Assembly (NCBI RefSeq): GCF_000525795.1 | Contig: NZ_AOCG01000006.1 | Location: 186,001 to 250,000, forward strand | DNA from: Listeria aquatica FSL S10-1188 | Lineage (GTDB): Bacteria > Bacillota > Bacilli > Lactobacillales > Listeriaceae | Direction of reading: 5' to 3' | DNA: 64,000 nt | Shown here: in pieces, positions 1 through 8,787 of the stretch | Numbering within the stretch: the stretch's first letter is position 1 | Layout: every line of letters starts with the position of its first letter | The notes under the pieces: model-generated | What the model was told of the DNA's origin: nothing | The model's database searches: none | What the model saw: the letters and a program-made list of their open reading frames with translations, nothing else | Translations under genes and position numbers: made by a program

Positions 1-209
1 ACAAGCCGCGTCCATCTTGTCATCTCCGGTTTCTTCTTCACATTATCAAGCACATACGGCAAATAAAAAAAGAAATCAATCCCAGGCCAGTCTTCAGAAA
101 CCTCGCAGCCAAGTACTGCTTCAAGCTCACCGATCCCAGCGATTGTCGCTTCAATCATTTCACGGGTATATTCAATCAAAAGCAAACGCTTTGTTTCAAT
201 AGATTCCAT
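1..209 (-). CDS. GNAT-family N-acetyltransferase, N-terminal part (runs off the window)
   Basis: Reading leftwards from an ATG at 209, the frame stays open to the window edge and gives about 69 residues beginning MESIETKRLLLIEYTREMI. The opening 'ETKRLLLxxYTxEMIEATI' is typical of the first strand and helix of RimJ/GNAT-type acetyltransferases. An AAGGGG-type ribosome binding site lies 6-8 bases before the ATG. The acetyl-CoA-binding motif would lie outside the window, so family membership rests on the N-terminus only. The plus-strand frame across the same bases (17-202) has no ribosome binding site and is a shadow. Confidence 0.6.
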   Translation of the reverse strand, partial: MESIETKRLLLIEYTREMIEATIAGIGELEAVLGCEVSEDWPGIDFFFYLPYVLDNVKKKPEMTRWTRL

Positions 210-291
210 GCCTTCCCCTTCATTCTTTTCAAGATAGTTTAAATGTACCAATTCCAACCATTTTCTGCAAGTTTCGTATTAAGAAGCTCTT

Positions 292-393
292 AAGACTAAT
301 ACAGTTTTACACATCTGTATCAAGAATCCTCTCCGTTTTCAAGAGCTTGTTTTAGTGCTATAATGGAAAAAGAATAAAAACTGTATTAGTCTT
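292..393 (+). promoter_or_regulatory. alsD promoter flanked by a 16-bp inverted motif
   Basis: A -10 box TATAAT lies at 359-364 with a weak -35 TTTTCA at 336-341 (17-bp spacer). Outside this promoter are two perfect inverted 16-bp arms: AAGACTAATACAGTTT at 292-307 and AAACTGTATTAGTCTT at 378-393. The right arm falls just after the expected transcription start and the left arm upstream of -35. The same core ACTAAWACAGTTT flanks the alsS promoter, so these are probably operators of a shared regulator. The regulator itself is not identified. Confidence 0.6.
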
Positions 394-427
394 GAGTGAA
401 AAACTAATATGACAAGGAGAGATAAAC

Positions 428-1141
428 ATGAAAACTGAAAATCAACTCTTTCAGCATTCGACCATGGCCGCTCTTGTTGGCGGACTTTTTGACGGAACGA
501 TGACCTTTTCCGAACTACTCAAACACGGAGATCTTGGGATTGGTACCTTTGATCAATTTGACGGAGAACTAGTTGTTGCTGACGGGAAAGCTTACCAAGT
601 GCGTGAAGATGGCAAAGCCTATGAAGTCGCGCCTGAAGCGACAACTCCTTACGCAAGCGTGACTCATTTTGCACCTGATACCCGTTTTAAAGTAACGGAA
701 GCAACGACACGTGAACAAATTGAAGCAAGAACCGCAAGTTTGACTCAAGGTCCTAATTTATTCTACGCCGTCCAGATTCAAGGTAAATTCCGCTTTGTGA
801 ATACTCGAGTGGCTCCTAAACAAACTAAACCCTATCCACCACTAGTTGAAGCAGTTAAAACCCAGCCTACTTATCATTTTGAAGAAATTGAAGGTACGAT
901 TGTCGGATTCTATATGCCTGCTTACATTACAGGAATTGGCGTCTCTGGCTACCATATCCATTTCATTGACCAAGACAAGCAGGTAGGCGGACACGTTTTT
1001 GACTATGAATTACTTGAAGGAACGGTAGAAATTGCTGAACAAACCGCTGTACATTTAGAACTCCCACACTCTGAAGACTTCTTAAATAAAAATCTAGCAT
1101 CCGAGGATATGCTCGAGCAAATCGATGCTGCTGAAAAATAA
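428..1141 (+). CDS. alsD: Alpha-acetolactate decarboxylase
   Basis: Converts alpha-acetolactate to acetoin with loss of CO2, the second step of acetoin formation from pyruvate in the cytoplasm. The 237-residue protein has the family length. The central FYMPAYITGIGVSGYHIHFI segment followed by GGHVFDY supplies the conserved histidines that ligate the catalytic zinc. The ATG at 428 follows an AAGGAGAG site at the usual distance. It is monocistronic: its own promoter lies upstream and a strong bidirectional terminator follows the stop. The partner acetolactate synthase gene alsS is about 4 kb away on the other strand and shares the flanking operator-like motif. Confidence 0.95.
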   Translation: MKTENQLFQHSTMAALVGGLFDGTMTFSELLKHGDLGIGTFDQFDGELVVADGKAYQVREDGKAYEVAPEATTPYASVTHFAPDTRFKVTEATTREQIEARTASLTQGPNLFYAVQIQGKFRFVNTRVAPKQTKPYPPLVEAVKTQPTYHFEEIEGTIVGFYMPAYITGIGVSGYHIHFIDQDKQVGGHVFDYELLEGTVEIAEQTAVHLELPHSEDFLNKNLASEDMLEQIDAAEK

Positions 1142-1142
1142 T

Positions 1143-1176
1143 AAAGAGACGCAAGCTTAGAAGCTTGCGTCTCTTT
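1143..1176. terminator. Bidirectional terminator between alsD and pdp
   Basis: Two perfect 16-base inverted arms (AAAGAGACGCAAGCTT at 1143-1158 and its complement at 1161-1176) form a hairpin with A-rich and T-rich ends. It serves convergent alsD (plus) and pdp (minus). Confidence 0.85.
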
Positions 1177-2477
1177 ATTCAGTAATAATTTTATGAATTA
1201 ATTTAGGCTTTTCTGCGTGATCTGAAATCGTTATATTTCCATAGATTTTATCGCGAACAGACGAAATATCCGTTTGATGGCTATAAACCGTCGCAAGACT
1301 TTCCCCTTCCTGAACTGCATCCCCAACTTTTTTCCGAAGTACAATCCCAACAGAAAGATCGATCTCATCTTCTTTTGTCGCGCGCCCAGCTCCGAGCATC
1401 ATTGCTGCGACTCCCATCTCATCTGCAACAATTTCACTTACAAACCCGCTTTGCTTAGCAGGAATTTCCTGTTTAAATGCCGCTTCAGGAAGTTTTCCCG
1501 GGTCATCTACAACCGAATCATCCCCGCCTTGATTACGCAAGAATTCTTTAAATTTCTCGAGTGCTGCACCATTTTGAATAACCGATTCCAGTTTTGCTCG
1601 TGCTTCCTCTAGATTATCCGCTTTTTGTGCAAGCACCACCATTTGGCTTCCTAAAACAAGCACAAGTTCCGTCAAATCTTTCGGACCTTCTCCTTTCAAA
1701 GTCGCAATCGCTTCTTTAACCTCAAGCGCATTCCCAATCGCATATCCAAGCGGTTGTGACATATCTGAAATGACCGCCATTGTGTTTCGACCTACGCCAT
1801 TTCCGATTCGAACCATCGCATGCGCCAAGTTTTCTGCATCCTCTTCCGTTTTCATAAAAGCGCCAGCACCCGTTTTGACATCCAAACAAATGGCATCAGC
1901 ACCTGCCGCAATTTTCTTACTCATAATCGAACTCGCAATCAGCGGAATAGAGTTAACCGTCCCCGTCACATCTCGCAGTGCATATAGCTTTTTATCAGCC
2001 GGCGTCAAATTACCTGACTGCCCCATAATAGCCACTTTATCGTGATTCACAAGCTCTATGAATTCCTCTTTCGAAAGCTCCACATGAAACCCTTTTACAG
2101 ATTCTAATTTATCAATCGTTCCACCCGTGTGCCCAAGTCCGCGTCCAGACATCTTAGCAACTGGAACGCCTGCAGAAGCAACAAGCGGGGCAAGAACAAG
2201 CGTCGTTGTATCACCAACACCGCCCGTTGAATGCTTATCAACTTTGATACCACTGATCGCCGAAAGATCAATCGTCTCCCCTGAGTTCACCATCGCCATC
2301 GTTAAAGCTTGTCGCTCTTCCTCCGTCATATCTTCAAAATAAATCGCCATAAGAAGCGCACTGGCTTGATAATCTGGAATCTCACCTTTCGTATATCCTT
2401 CCACAAAAAAAAGCGATTTCATTTTTAGTTAATGGTAAGCCATCCCGCTTTTTTGAAATAATATCCACCATTCTCAC
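1175..2477 (-). CDS. pdp: Pyrimidine-nucleoside phosphorylase (frame broken near its start)
   Basis: Phosphorolyses uridine, thymidine and deoxyuridine to the base plus (deoxy)ribose-1-phosphate, feeding DeoC. Nucleoside phosphorylase signatures are present: [12 protein letters not shown], then [17 protein letters not shown]. The uninterrupted frame begins only at 2422, but the codons upstream encode the missing N-terminus [20 protein letters not shown] in another frame. The shift is an A8 run at 2405-2412, where seven bases would restore GCT-TTT-TTT-GTG ([11 protein letters not shown]). I place the start at GTG 2477, about 10 bases after AAAGGA; this gives 433 residues, the family length. 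Last gene of a deoC-lacI-pdp cluster. Confidence 0.88.
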
Positions 2478-2547
2478 TTAAAGCACATCCTTTCACAAGT
2501 AAACCGTTTTACTATCCACAAAACATGGTAAGCTCTTTTCTCCTTCA

Positions 2548-3580
2548 CTATACGGTAGAAGAGCTTCCACTGTCAAACTTTTTCGTGCTGCTTCTTTCCA
2601 TCAACTCCAGTTTAAGCAAATGATTCGGCATCGCTTCTTCTGGGCGTTCAATCTTCCCAAGAAGCGCTTTTGCGGCAAGTGTCCCCATTTCATAAATGGG
2701 TTGACGAATAGTCGTTAGCGCCGGAGTCATAAAAGAGGCCAGTTCAATATCATCAAAACCAATGACAGAAAGTGCATCTGGAATAACAATCCCATTCTCA
2801 TAGGCATAGCGATATGTCCCTGTCGCCATCAAATCATTTGTAGCAAAAATAGCCGTTATCTCCGCATCTTGCTCAAATAACGTTCTCGTTGCGTCAAAAC
2901 CTCCTTGCATCGTTTGGTCTCCGCTCACTATCCAATCTTCAAAAATTAGTAAACCGTGATCCCTCATAGCTTTTCTATAACCTTCAAATCGTTCAAACAC
3001 ATTATAAAAAGAAGCATCCGAAACGATAATCCCAATTTTCCGGTGACCTAAATCAATCAAATGTTTTGTGGCAATATAGCCCCCAGCAAAATCATCTACG
3101 GCAATCCGTCCCTCTTGCCGTTCGTTTCGTTCCCGGTCAAGTAAAATAAACGGACAGCGCTTTTCTTTGAGGCGCGAGAAAACTTCTGAAGCAAGAATAT
3201 GTGGACTTGCAATGATCAGTCCATCTACGGCGCGATGAAGCAACTCTTCTATGTAATGGTCTTCCCTTTTGGTGTCGTTTGATGAGTTGCATAGCATAAT
3301 CATATAACCTTCACCGTTTAGATAATCCTCAGCTCCTTTTACAAGCTGTGAAAAAAACACATCTGTCACTTCTGGGACAACCATGCCAATTGTATTCGTA
3401 TGATTTTTGATCATATTTTTAGCAAAAAAAATTCGGTTTATACTTCATCTGTTCAGCGGCATGAAAAACTTTCTTCTTCGTCGCTTCGCTAAATCGTTCG
3501 CCTTTTCCATTTAAAATCTGCGAAATTGTTGTGATTGAAACGCCTGTTTTCTCAGCAATTTCTCGAATCGTTGTACTCAA
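2548..3580 (-). CDS. LacI-family transcriptional regulator of the deo cluster (frame broken)
   Basis: A DNA-binding repressor with an N-terminal LacI helix-turn-helix and a periplasmic-binding-protein-like effector domain. The open frame 2548-3414 (MIKNHTNTIGMVVPEVTDVFF...) holds only the effector domain. The helix-turn-helix (TIREIAEKTGVSITTISQIL, then NGKGERFSEATKKKV) is encoded just upstream in another frame. The break is an A8 run around 3424-3431 where seven bases would give PNFFAKNMI. The start is TTG 3580, seven bases after GAGGG; the corrected protein is 343 residues. Lying between deoC and pdp, it probably represses deoxynucleoside catabolism in response to a pathway sugar phosphate (inference). 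Confidence 0.85.
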
Positions 3581-3642
3581 CCGAATCCCTCGCTTTCCAG
3601 CATGTTCTTCTATATTTTTACATAAAAATTCCGATTAGGAAA

Positions 3643-3679
3643 GAAAAAACACGCAAATCCTTCGATTTGCGTGCCTTTT
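3643..3679 (-). terminator. Hairpin downstream of deoC
   Basis: Arms CACGCAAAT (3650-3658) and ATTTGCGTG (3665-3673) with a CCTTCG-type loop sit just after the deoC stop; the minus-strand transcript then has a T-rich tail. Confidence 0.75.
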
Positions 3680-3680
3680 A

Positions 3681-4346
3681 TCAATAATCCGAAGTCCCCG
3701 CTTCGCCTGAAACAATTGCTACACCAGCACTTGCTCCAATTCGAGTGGCTCCAGCATCAATCATTTTTAACACATCTTCTTTTGTACGAATCCCCCCAGA
3801 AGCTTTCACGCCAGTATCTGGTCCAACCGTTTCACGCATAAGCTTAATGTCATGAACTGTCGCGCCACCAGAGCTGAATCCAGTAGACGTTTTCACAAAA
3901 TCCGCCCCTGCTTTAACCGCAAGTTTACAAGCGCGAACCTTTTCCTCATCCGTTAATAGACAAGTTTCAATAATCACTTTAACAAGCGTTCCATCAGCAG
4001 CTTCTACAACAGCCTTGATATCTTGTTCAACAAACGCATCATTTCCCTCTTTTAGCGCACCGATATTGATGACCATATCCACTTCCGTTGCGCCATTCGA
4101 AATCGCATCTTTCGTTTCAAAAGCCTTGACACTAGAAGTATTCGCTCCAAGCGGAAAACCGATAACTGTACAAATATCCACTCCCGAATCTGCAAGTTGG
4201 CTGCTTGCAAACTTGACCCACGTAGGGTTTACACAAACGGAAGCAAATTGATAAGTCTTCGCTTCTTCAGTTAGCTTCTCAATTTGTTCTTTTGTCGTTT
4301 CAGGTTTAAGTGCAGTATGATCAATCATTTTGGCAATATTCATCAT
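3681..4346 (-). CDS. deoC: Deoxyribose-phosphate aldolase
   Basis: Class I aldolase that splits 2-deoxyribose-5-phosphate into glyceraldehyde-3-phosphate and acetaldehyde. The 221-residue protein is full length. The Schiff-base lysine lies in the motif [16 protein letters not shown], and the second conserved lysine in [10 protein letters not shown]. The start is one of two adjacent ATGs at 4346/4343, preceded by AAAGGAG. First gene of the deoC-lacI-pdp cluster: the phosphorylase releases deoxyribose-1-phosphate, which after mutase conversion becomes the DeoC substrate. The hairpin immediately downstream suggests that deoC transcription partly stops before the regulator. Confidence 0.95.
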   Translation of the reverse strand: MMNIAKMIDHTALKPETTKEQIEKLTEEAKTYQFASVCVNPTWVKFASSQLADSGVDICTVIGFPLGANTSSVKAFETKDAISNGATEVDMVINIGALKEGNDAFVEQDIKAVVEAADGTLVKVIIETCLLTDEEKVRACKLAVKAGADFVKTSTGFSSGGATVHDIKLMRETVGPDTGVKASGGIRTKEDVLKMIDAGATRIGASAGVAIVSGEAGTSDY

Positions 4347-4445
4347 TCAAAACTCCTTTATTTTAGCCTAACTGTATCTTACTCTAGATCGCATGCAATT
4401 TCAATGATTCTTGAAGAAAGTCCTAAGGGAACTAGTCAAAACGAA

Positions 4446-4486
4446 AAAAGCAAGAATGAAGAAAAGCTTTCTCCATTCTTGCTTTT
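4446..4486 (-). terminator. Terminator of alsS
   Basis: Arms AAAAGCAAGAATG (4446-4458) and CATTCTTGCTTTT (4474-4486) just beyond the alsS stop, followed on the minus strand by a T tract. Confidence 0.85.
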
Positions 4487-4494
4487 AGTAGCAC

Positions 4495-6177
4495 TTAATA
4501 GAACTGATCGGGAAGAAGCGATTCACCCAACTTGATGTTTTCACGATAATCAATCGGAATATCCACCACAACAGGGCCTTCTGATTGTAACGCTTCTGTC
4601 AGAACCGTATCCAGTTCTTCAGGACGCTCAACACGAAGTCCTTTAGCGCCAAAGCTTTCCGCATACTTCACAAAATCCACGCCACCAAAACGAACAGCAG
4701 CTTCCTTGCCGTATTTCATTCTTTGTTGGAAGGCTACCATATCATAACTTCCATCGTTCCAAATTAAATGAACAATCGGAATTCTAAGTCTAACAGCTGT
4801 TTCTAACTCCATCGCAGAAAATAAGAAACCACCGTCACCAGAAATCGAAACTACCTTTTCACCTGGACGGACAAGACCGGCCGCAATTCCCCATGGAAGG
4901 GCGACTCCGAGTGTTTGCATGCCATTACTGAACAATAATCTACGTGGCTCATAAGAGCGGAAATGTCGCGCCATCCAAATATAGTGAGAACCGACATCTA
5001 CAGTTACTGTCACATCATCATCAATTTTGGAGCGTAGTGATTCGATCACAGAAAGTGGGTGTACTAAATTAGTTTCATCGGGCTCACTCGGAATATCACG
5101 TTGCTCAAGCTTTTCATGTAAGCCACGTAAAATCTCCTGCTCCGTTTCCCCCAGTTCTAGTCCATCGAACTTCGCATTAATACGATCAAGTGTTAGCGAA
5201 ATGTTCCCTACAAGCTCCGTCACCGGTTGATAATAATGATCGATTTCAGCAATAAAATCGTCAATATGAACAATCGTACGCTCAGAAGAAGCATTCCAAG
5301 CTTTTGGTTCATATTCAATTGGATCATAGCCAACAGTGATGACTAGATCTGCTTTACTTAGAAGAATGTCTCCCGGTTGATTTCGGAACAAGCCTACACG
5401 TCCGAAAAAATTACTTTCTAATTCGCGTGAAATGACTCCCGCGGCTTGAAATGTTTCCACTACTGGAATACTCGTTTTTTGAAGCAGACGACGAATAGAG
5501 GCTGTTACTTCTGGGCTACTAGCGCGCATACCAAGAAGGAGAACTGGAAGTTTAGCTTTTTTCAGCCGTGTAATAAGTTTAGCAACTTGTTCTTTTGTCG
5601 CTGGACCTGTTTTCGGACGAGCAAGCGAACGAATCGCTTTCGCTGGAACCTGTTCCTCCGTTACAATATCTTGTGGTAAGCTAACAAACGCTCCACCTTG
5701 ACGAGGTTCCTCAGCAGCACGGAAAGCATTCGAAAGAGCTTCAGGAATATTTTTCGCATCAACAACCTCTTCACTATATTTCGTAATGGATTTAAAAAGA
5801 GCTGCATTATCCATTGATTGGTGTGTTCTTTTTAGTCGATCTTGTCTTCCAACATTCCCGGCAAGCGCAACAACAGGATCACCTTCTGACGTAGCTGTTA
5901 CAAGTCCAGTTGCAAGATTTGAAGCCCCCGGTCCACTTGTCACAAGGACAACGCCAGGTTTTCCAGTCAATCGACCAACAGCAGCCGCCATAAACGCCGC
6001 ATTTTGTTCATGTCGGCTAACAATAAGCTCAGGACCTCTTTCTTCCATGATATCAAATACCTTATCAATTTTTGCTCCTGGTATGCCAAAAACATGTGTA
6101 ACCCCTTGATTAATTAAACTATCTACGACAAGATCTGCCCCAGTTTTATCATCAACCTGTTCTTGTTTCTTATCCAC
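4495..6177 (-). CDS. alsS: Catabolic acetolactate synthase
   Basis: ThDP enzyme that condenses two pyruvates to alpha-acetolactate for acetoin formation. The 560 residues cover the three ThDP-enzyme domains. The catalytic glutamate lies in [11 protein letters not shown], and the ThDP/Mg motif [18 protein letters not shown] followed by WNDGSYD is near residues 450-480. Length and the motif [19 protein letters not shown] fit the Bacillus-type catabolic AlsS rather than the biosynthetic IlvB, and no small subunit follows. Monocistronic, with its own promoter (flanked by the motif also found at alsD) and terminator. Function with AlsD is inferred from family knowledge and the shared motif. Confidence 0.95.
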   Translation of the reverse strand: MDKKQEQVDDKTGADLVVDSLINQGVTHVFGIPGAKIDKVFDIMEERGPELIVSRHEQNAAFMAAAVGRLTGKPGVVLVTSGPGASNLATGLVTATSEGDPVVALAGNVGRQDRLKRTHQSMDNAALFKSITKYSEEVVDAKNIPEALSNAFRAAEEPRQGGAFVSLPQDIVTEEQVPAKAIRSLARPKTGPATKEQVAKLITRLKKAKLPVLLLGMRASSPEVTASIRRLLQKTSIPVVETFQAAGVISRELESNFFGRVGLFRNQPGDILLSKADLVITVGYDPIEYEPKAWNASSERTIVHIDDFIAEIDHYYQPVTELVGNISLTLDRINAKFDGLELGETEQEILRGLHEKLEQRDIPSEPDETNLVHPLSVIESLRSKIDDDVTVTVDVGSHYIWMARHFRSYEPRRLLFSNGMQTLGVALPWGIAAGLVRPGEKVVSISGDGGFLFSAMELETAVRLRIPIVHLIWNDGSYDMVAFQQRMKYGKEAAVRFGGVDFVKYAESFGAKGLRVERPEELDTVLTEALQSEGPVVVDIPIDYRENIKLGESLLPDQFY

Positions 6178-6215
6178 TTCATTTCAACTCCTGTATCATT
6201 TTATTTAAAATATTA

Positions 6216-6298
6216 ACTAAAACAGTTTGAACCATACTTACTCATTATAAATAAAATCAAAGTTTAATCAAGAGTTTGAATCACAAAACTGTTATATA
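6216..6298 (-). promoter_or_regulatory. alsS promoter flanked by inverted ACTAAAACAGTTT-type motifs
   Basis: On the minus strand a -35 TTGATT (6271-6266) and -10 TATAAT (6249-6244) are 16 bp apart. ACTAAAACAGTTT at 6216-6228 lies near the transcription start and AAACTGTTATAT from about 6286 upstream of -35. Their order and orientation mirror the arms at the alsD promoter. Confidence 0.6.
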
Positions 6299-6341
6299 AG
6301 AAACGAAAATCTGTTTTACATTGTGTTTCATTTAAATAAAA

Positions 6342-6376
6342 AAATCTAGCAACCTCATAAAAAGCTGCTAGATACT
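6342..6376 (-). terminator. Terminator of the csp gene
   Basis: Arms ATCTAGCAAC and GCTGCTAGAT (6344-6373) followed on the minus strand by a T7 tract. Confidence 0.75.
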
Positions 6377-6413
6377 TCGTTCATTCTTTTGTTTCTTTAC
6401 CAAAAAACTGAAA

Positions 6414-6611
6414 TTATAGTTTTACTACGTTTTCAGCTTGAGGGCCACGTTGACCTTCAACAACGTCGAATTCAACTTCTTGACCTTCTTCTAGGCTTTT
6501 GAAACCTTCTTCTTGGATCGCGCTGAAATGTACAAAAACGTCGTCTCCGCCTTCAACTTCGATAAATCCAAATCCTTTTTCACCGTTGAACCATTTTACC
6601 TTACCTGTCAT
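6414..6611 (-). CDS. cspB: Cold-shock protein (CspA family)
   Basis: Single cold-shock domain of 65 residues that binds single-stranded RNA/DNA and acts as an RNA chaperone. Both RNA-binding motifs are intact: KGFGFIEV (RNP1) and VFVHFS (RNP2). I chose the ATG at 6611 because a perfect GGAGGT lies 10 bases upstream; extending to 6629 would place the start inside that ribosome binding site. Upstream is a long AT-rich region without a gene, consistent with the long structured 5' leaders known for csp mRNAs. Which of the several Listeria csp paralogues it is cannot be settled here. Confidence 0.92.
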   Translation of the reverse strand: MTGKVKWFNGEKGFGFIEVEGGDDVFVHFSAIQEEGFKSLEEGQEVEFDVVEGQRGPQAENVVKL

Positions 6612-6925
6612 GTTTTCACAGACCTCCAAAAAAATAATTTACTTAATATGGGTTTTCAAATAAAAAACAAACTGGCCAAGCTAATCAACAAGCCCTTGCA
6701 TGTTTTTCATAAAAAAATTCACATATTATAAAAAGTATTCATATGATAAAAGCTTGAATACTCTTTATAACATGTGAATATTTCCGTTCTCTACAAAATA
6801 CAACTTGTAAAACCATATTTTCTTATCAACAGTTCTATCTTAACGCTTATCCCGAAAAAATGCAAGAAAAAAATAGTGGCGTTTACATTTTGAAAATTCA
6901 CGAACTTACTTTATAAATACATATA
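6612..6925 (-). promoter_or_regulatory. Probable 5' leader and promoter region of csp
   Basis: About 310 AT-rich bases without a credible gene. A hairpin-forming inverted repeat (AGTATTCATATG...TTGAATACT, 6734-6763) lies in it. No clean sigma-A promoter could be assigned. Cold-shock mRNAs commonly have long leaders, so this is the likely content. Confidence 0.35.
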
Positions 6926-6930
6926 AAAAA

Positions 6931-6969
6931 GCATCTTTCAAGAGACAATTAATTCCTTTTGAAAGATGC
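6931..6969 (-). terminator. Terminator of the PAP2 gene
   Basis: Arms GCATCTTTCA (6931-6940) and TGAAAGATGC (6960-6969) immediately after the stop, then T6 on the minus strand. Confidence 0.8.
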
Positions 6970-6981
6970 CAAGAATACTAA

Positions 6982-7680
6982 TTATTCAACTTTACTTAAA
7001 TCTTTAAGACGCCACTTCGTTAGTAGCTCGTGTAATGGTTTTCGGACAAGGAAGTAAACCCCAGTAGAAATAAAAATGGAAGCCATCCCAAACAAAAAAC
7101 CACCAAGTACATCGGTTGGATAGTGAACGCCCAGATACACTCGTGAATATAAGATATAAAAAATCACAAACAATCCAAGTGCCCCGATGACGATTTTCGC
7201 CCAAATTTGTCGAACCGTAAAAATAAGAAATAGTGCTGCTAGTCCATAAAAAATGGAAGTTGCCGTAGCATGTCCGCTTGGATAACTAAAGCCTGATTCA
7301 GAGATCAGCCAATTAGAAGAATCTGGACGACTGCGCTCGACAAAATGTTTTAGTAAATAGTTCAAGACAACCCCACAAAAAAGAACCGTCCCACCAAACC
7401 ATAATCCAACAGTGAATTTCCGCAAAATGAATAAAATAATCACAACAATAATCGTCATAACAATGATGTATTCAGCAGACCCAAAATGCGTCAAAAATTT
7501 TACTAACTTCGTTGTCCCCGCTTCAATATGACCATCGCGAATACGCGAGATCCAACTTAAATCAAACTTTGCCACCCAATTACTACTTTTTGCTACACTA
7601 ACTGCCTCAAAAATAAACGCAGCTAAAGCAATCACGCCAATAATAAGTAACGGCAACGCTTTTTTTCCATTTGAATTCAT
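6982..7680 (-). CDS. PAP2-family membrane phosphatase
   Basis: Membrane-embedded lipid phosphatase, 232 residues with about six hydrophobic segments. The three-part PAP2 catalytic signature is complete: KHFVERSRP (motif 1), PSGHATAT (motif 2) and SRVYLGVHYPTDVLGG (motif 3, with the catalytic histidine and aspartate). Such enzymes remove phosphate from undecaprenyl pyrophosphate, phosphatidic acid or phosphatidylglycerophosphate; which substrate is used here cannot be told. The gene begins 10 bases after the dapF stop and is presumably co-transcribed with it. Confidence 0.9.
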   Translation of the reverse strand: MNSNGKKALPLLIIGVIALAAFIFEAVSVAKSSNWVAKFDLSWISRIRDGHIEAGTTKLVKFLTHFGSAEYIIVMTIIVVIILFILRKFTVGLWFGGTVLFCGVVLNYLLKHFVERSRPDSSNWLISESGFSYPSGHATATSIFYGLAALFLIFTVRQIWAKIVIGALGLFVIFYILYSRVYLGVHYPTDVLGGFLFGMASIFISTGVYFLVRKPLHELLTKWRLKDLSKVE

Positions 7681-7690
7681 TCTCGTCTCC

Positions 7691-8687
7691 TTACTTTACT
7701 TGCTGCAAAAATGCCTTGACTTGTTTAACAAGTTGCAAGTAACCTTCTTGTTCATTAGTTTCTTCCATAGAAAGTAGCGAAACGCTTGCTCCGTCTTCAG
7801 AAATTTCGATCGTTCCTTTATTCGTGAAAGTTGCATTTCCAATTAAATGCAATGAAAAATCACCATCTGTTTTTTCAGCTGTTACTTTCACCATACCGCC
7901 ATCGTTATACACTTCAAGCGCTTCTTCCAGTTTATCATGATCCAGTAGTTTTTTAATCAGACTCGAGGCCGACATGGCTGTTCCGCAAGCGTTCGTAAAG
8001 CCAACGCCACGTTCAAAAGTACGAACAAAAATTTGATTTTCTGCAAGTCTCCTGACAAAACTCACATTGACACCATCTGGGAAATAGGGATTTTCACCAT
8101 TTAAATAACTGGCAAGTTCACCTTGTTTGTCTGACTCAAAGATCTCTTTTGAAACGAAACTAATCAGATGCGGGTTAGGTACGGCTACAGCAGAAAAATG
8201 CAACTCTGGATCTAGTTCCGGCCACACCTCATCAAAAAGTTGATCTCCTTGATAGTGAAACGGTAAGCTTTCAGGTGTAAAAAGCACTGGAGAAATTTCA
8301 ACTTCAAAAGTTGGGATTCCAAAACCCAATGACTCACTTTTTTTTCACGAGAAGATCCGCTTTCATCGTCTCAATTTTTGCTTCGCCTAGCTCATTTTCC
8401 TCTAGCAAATAACGTGCTACAGTTCTCAATCCATTACCGCACATAGATGCTTCCGACCCGTCTGAATTAAAAACACGCATTTTCCCAATCGTTCCCGGAT
8501 TTCCATTTCCAACAAATAAAATACCATCAGCGCCGCCCAAAAGATGCGAGCGATCACATAATTTTTGGGCAAGAAGCGCTTTTTGAGCATCCGAAAACTC
8601 GCCAAGCCCACTCTTTCTTTCATCCAAGATAAAAAAGTCATTTTGTGACCCATGAACTTTGATAAAATCCAGTTTCAATGTCTTCAA
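7691..8687 (-). CDS. dapF: Diaminopimelate epimerase (frame broken in the middle)
   Basis: Interconverts LL- and meso-diaminopimelate for lysine and peptidoglycan synthesis. The two catalytic cysteines sit in ASMCGNGLRT and in TNACGTAMSA, one in each half of the pseudo-symmetric fold. The frame is split into 8334-8687 and 7691-8329. A T8 run (8338-8345) is one base too long: with seven, the sequence reads LLVKKSESLGFGIPTFEVE without a break. The start is TTG, either 8687 or more likely 8678 because GGAAGG lies 11 bases before it; the corrected protein is about 328-331 residues, the family length. Followed closely by the PAP2 gene. Confidence 0.9.
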
Positions 8688-8740
8688 GCCCTTCCAAAAT
8701 TTTAGCTATATTGTACCACATTTTATATAGAAATGACTAG

Positions 8741-8772
8741 AAAAGGGCCGCTTCTTTAAAGCAGCCCTTTTC
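8741..8772 (-). terminator. Terminator of ileS
   Basis: Hairpin AAAAGGGCCGCTT / AAGCAGCCCTTTT just after the ileS stop, T-rich on the minus strand. Confidence 0.8.
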
Positions 8773-8787
8773 TAAGCCTTACTCTAC

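Noticed and set aside
17-202. Plus-strand frame at the left edge
   Set aside because: No ribosome binding site; lies opposite the GNAT gene, whose protein sequence is convincing.
8330-8345. Programmed ribosomal frameshifting at A/T runs
   Set aside because: The extra bases occur in many unrelated essential genes with no slippery-site partner elements, and relatives encode these proteins in one frame. Error is the simpler reading.
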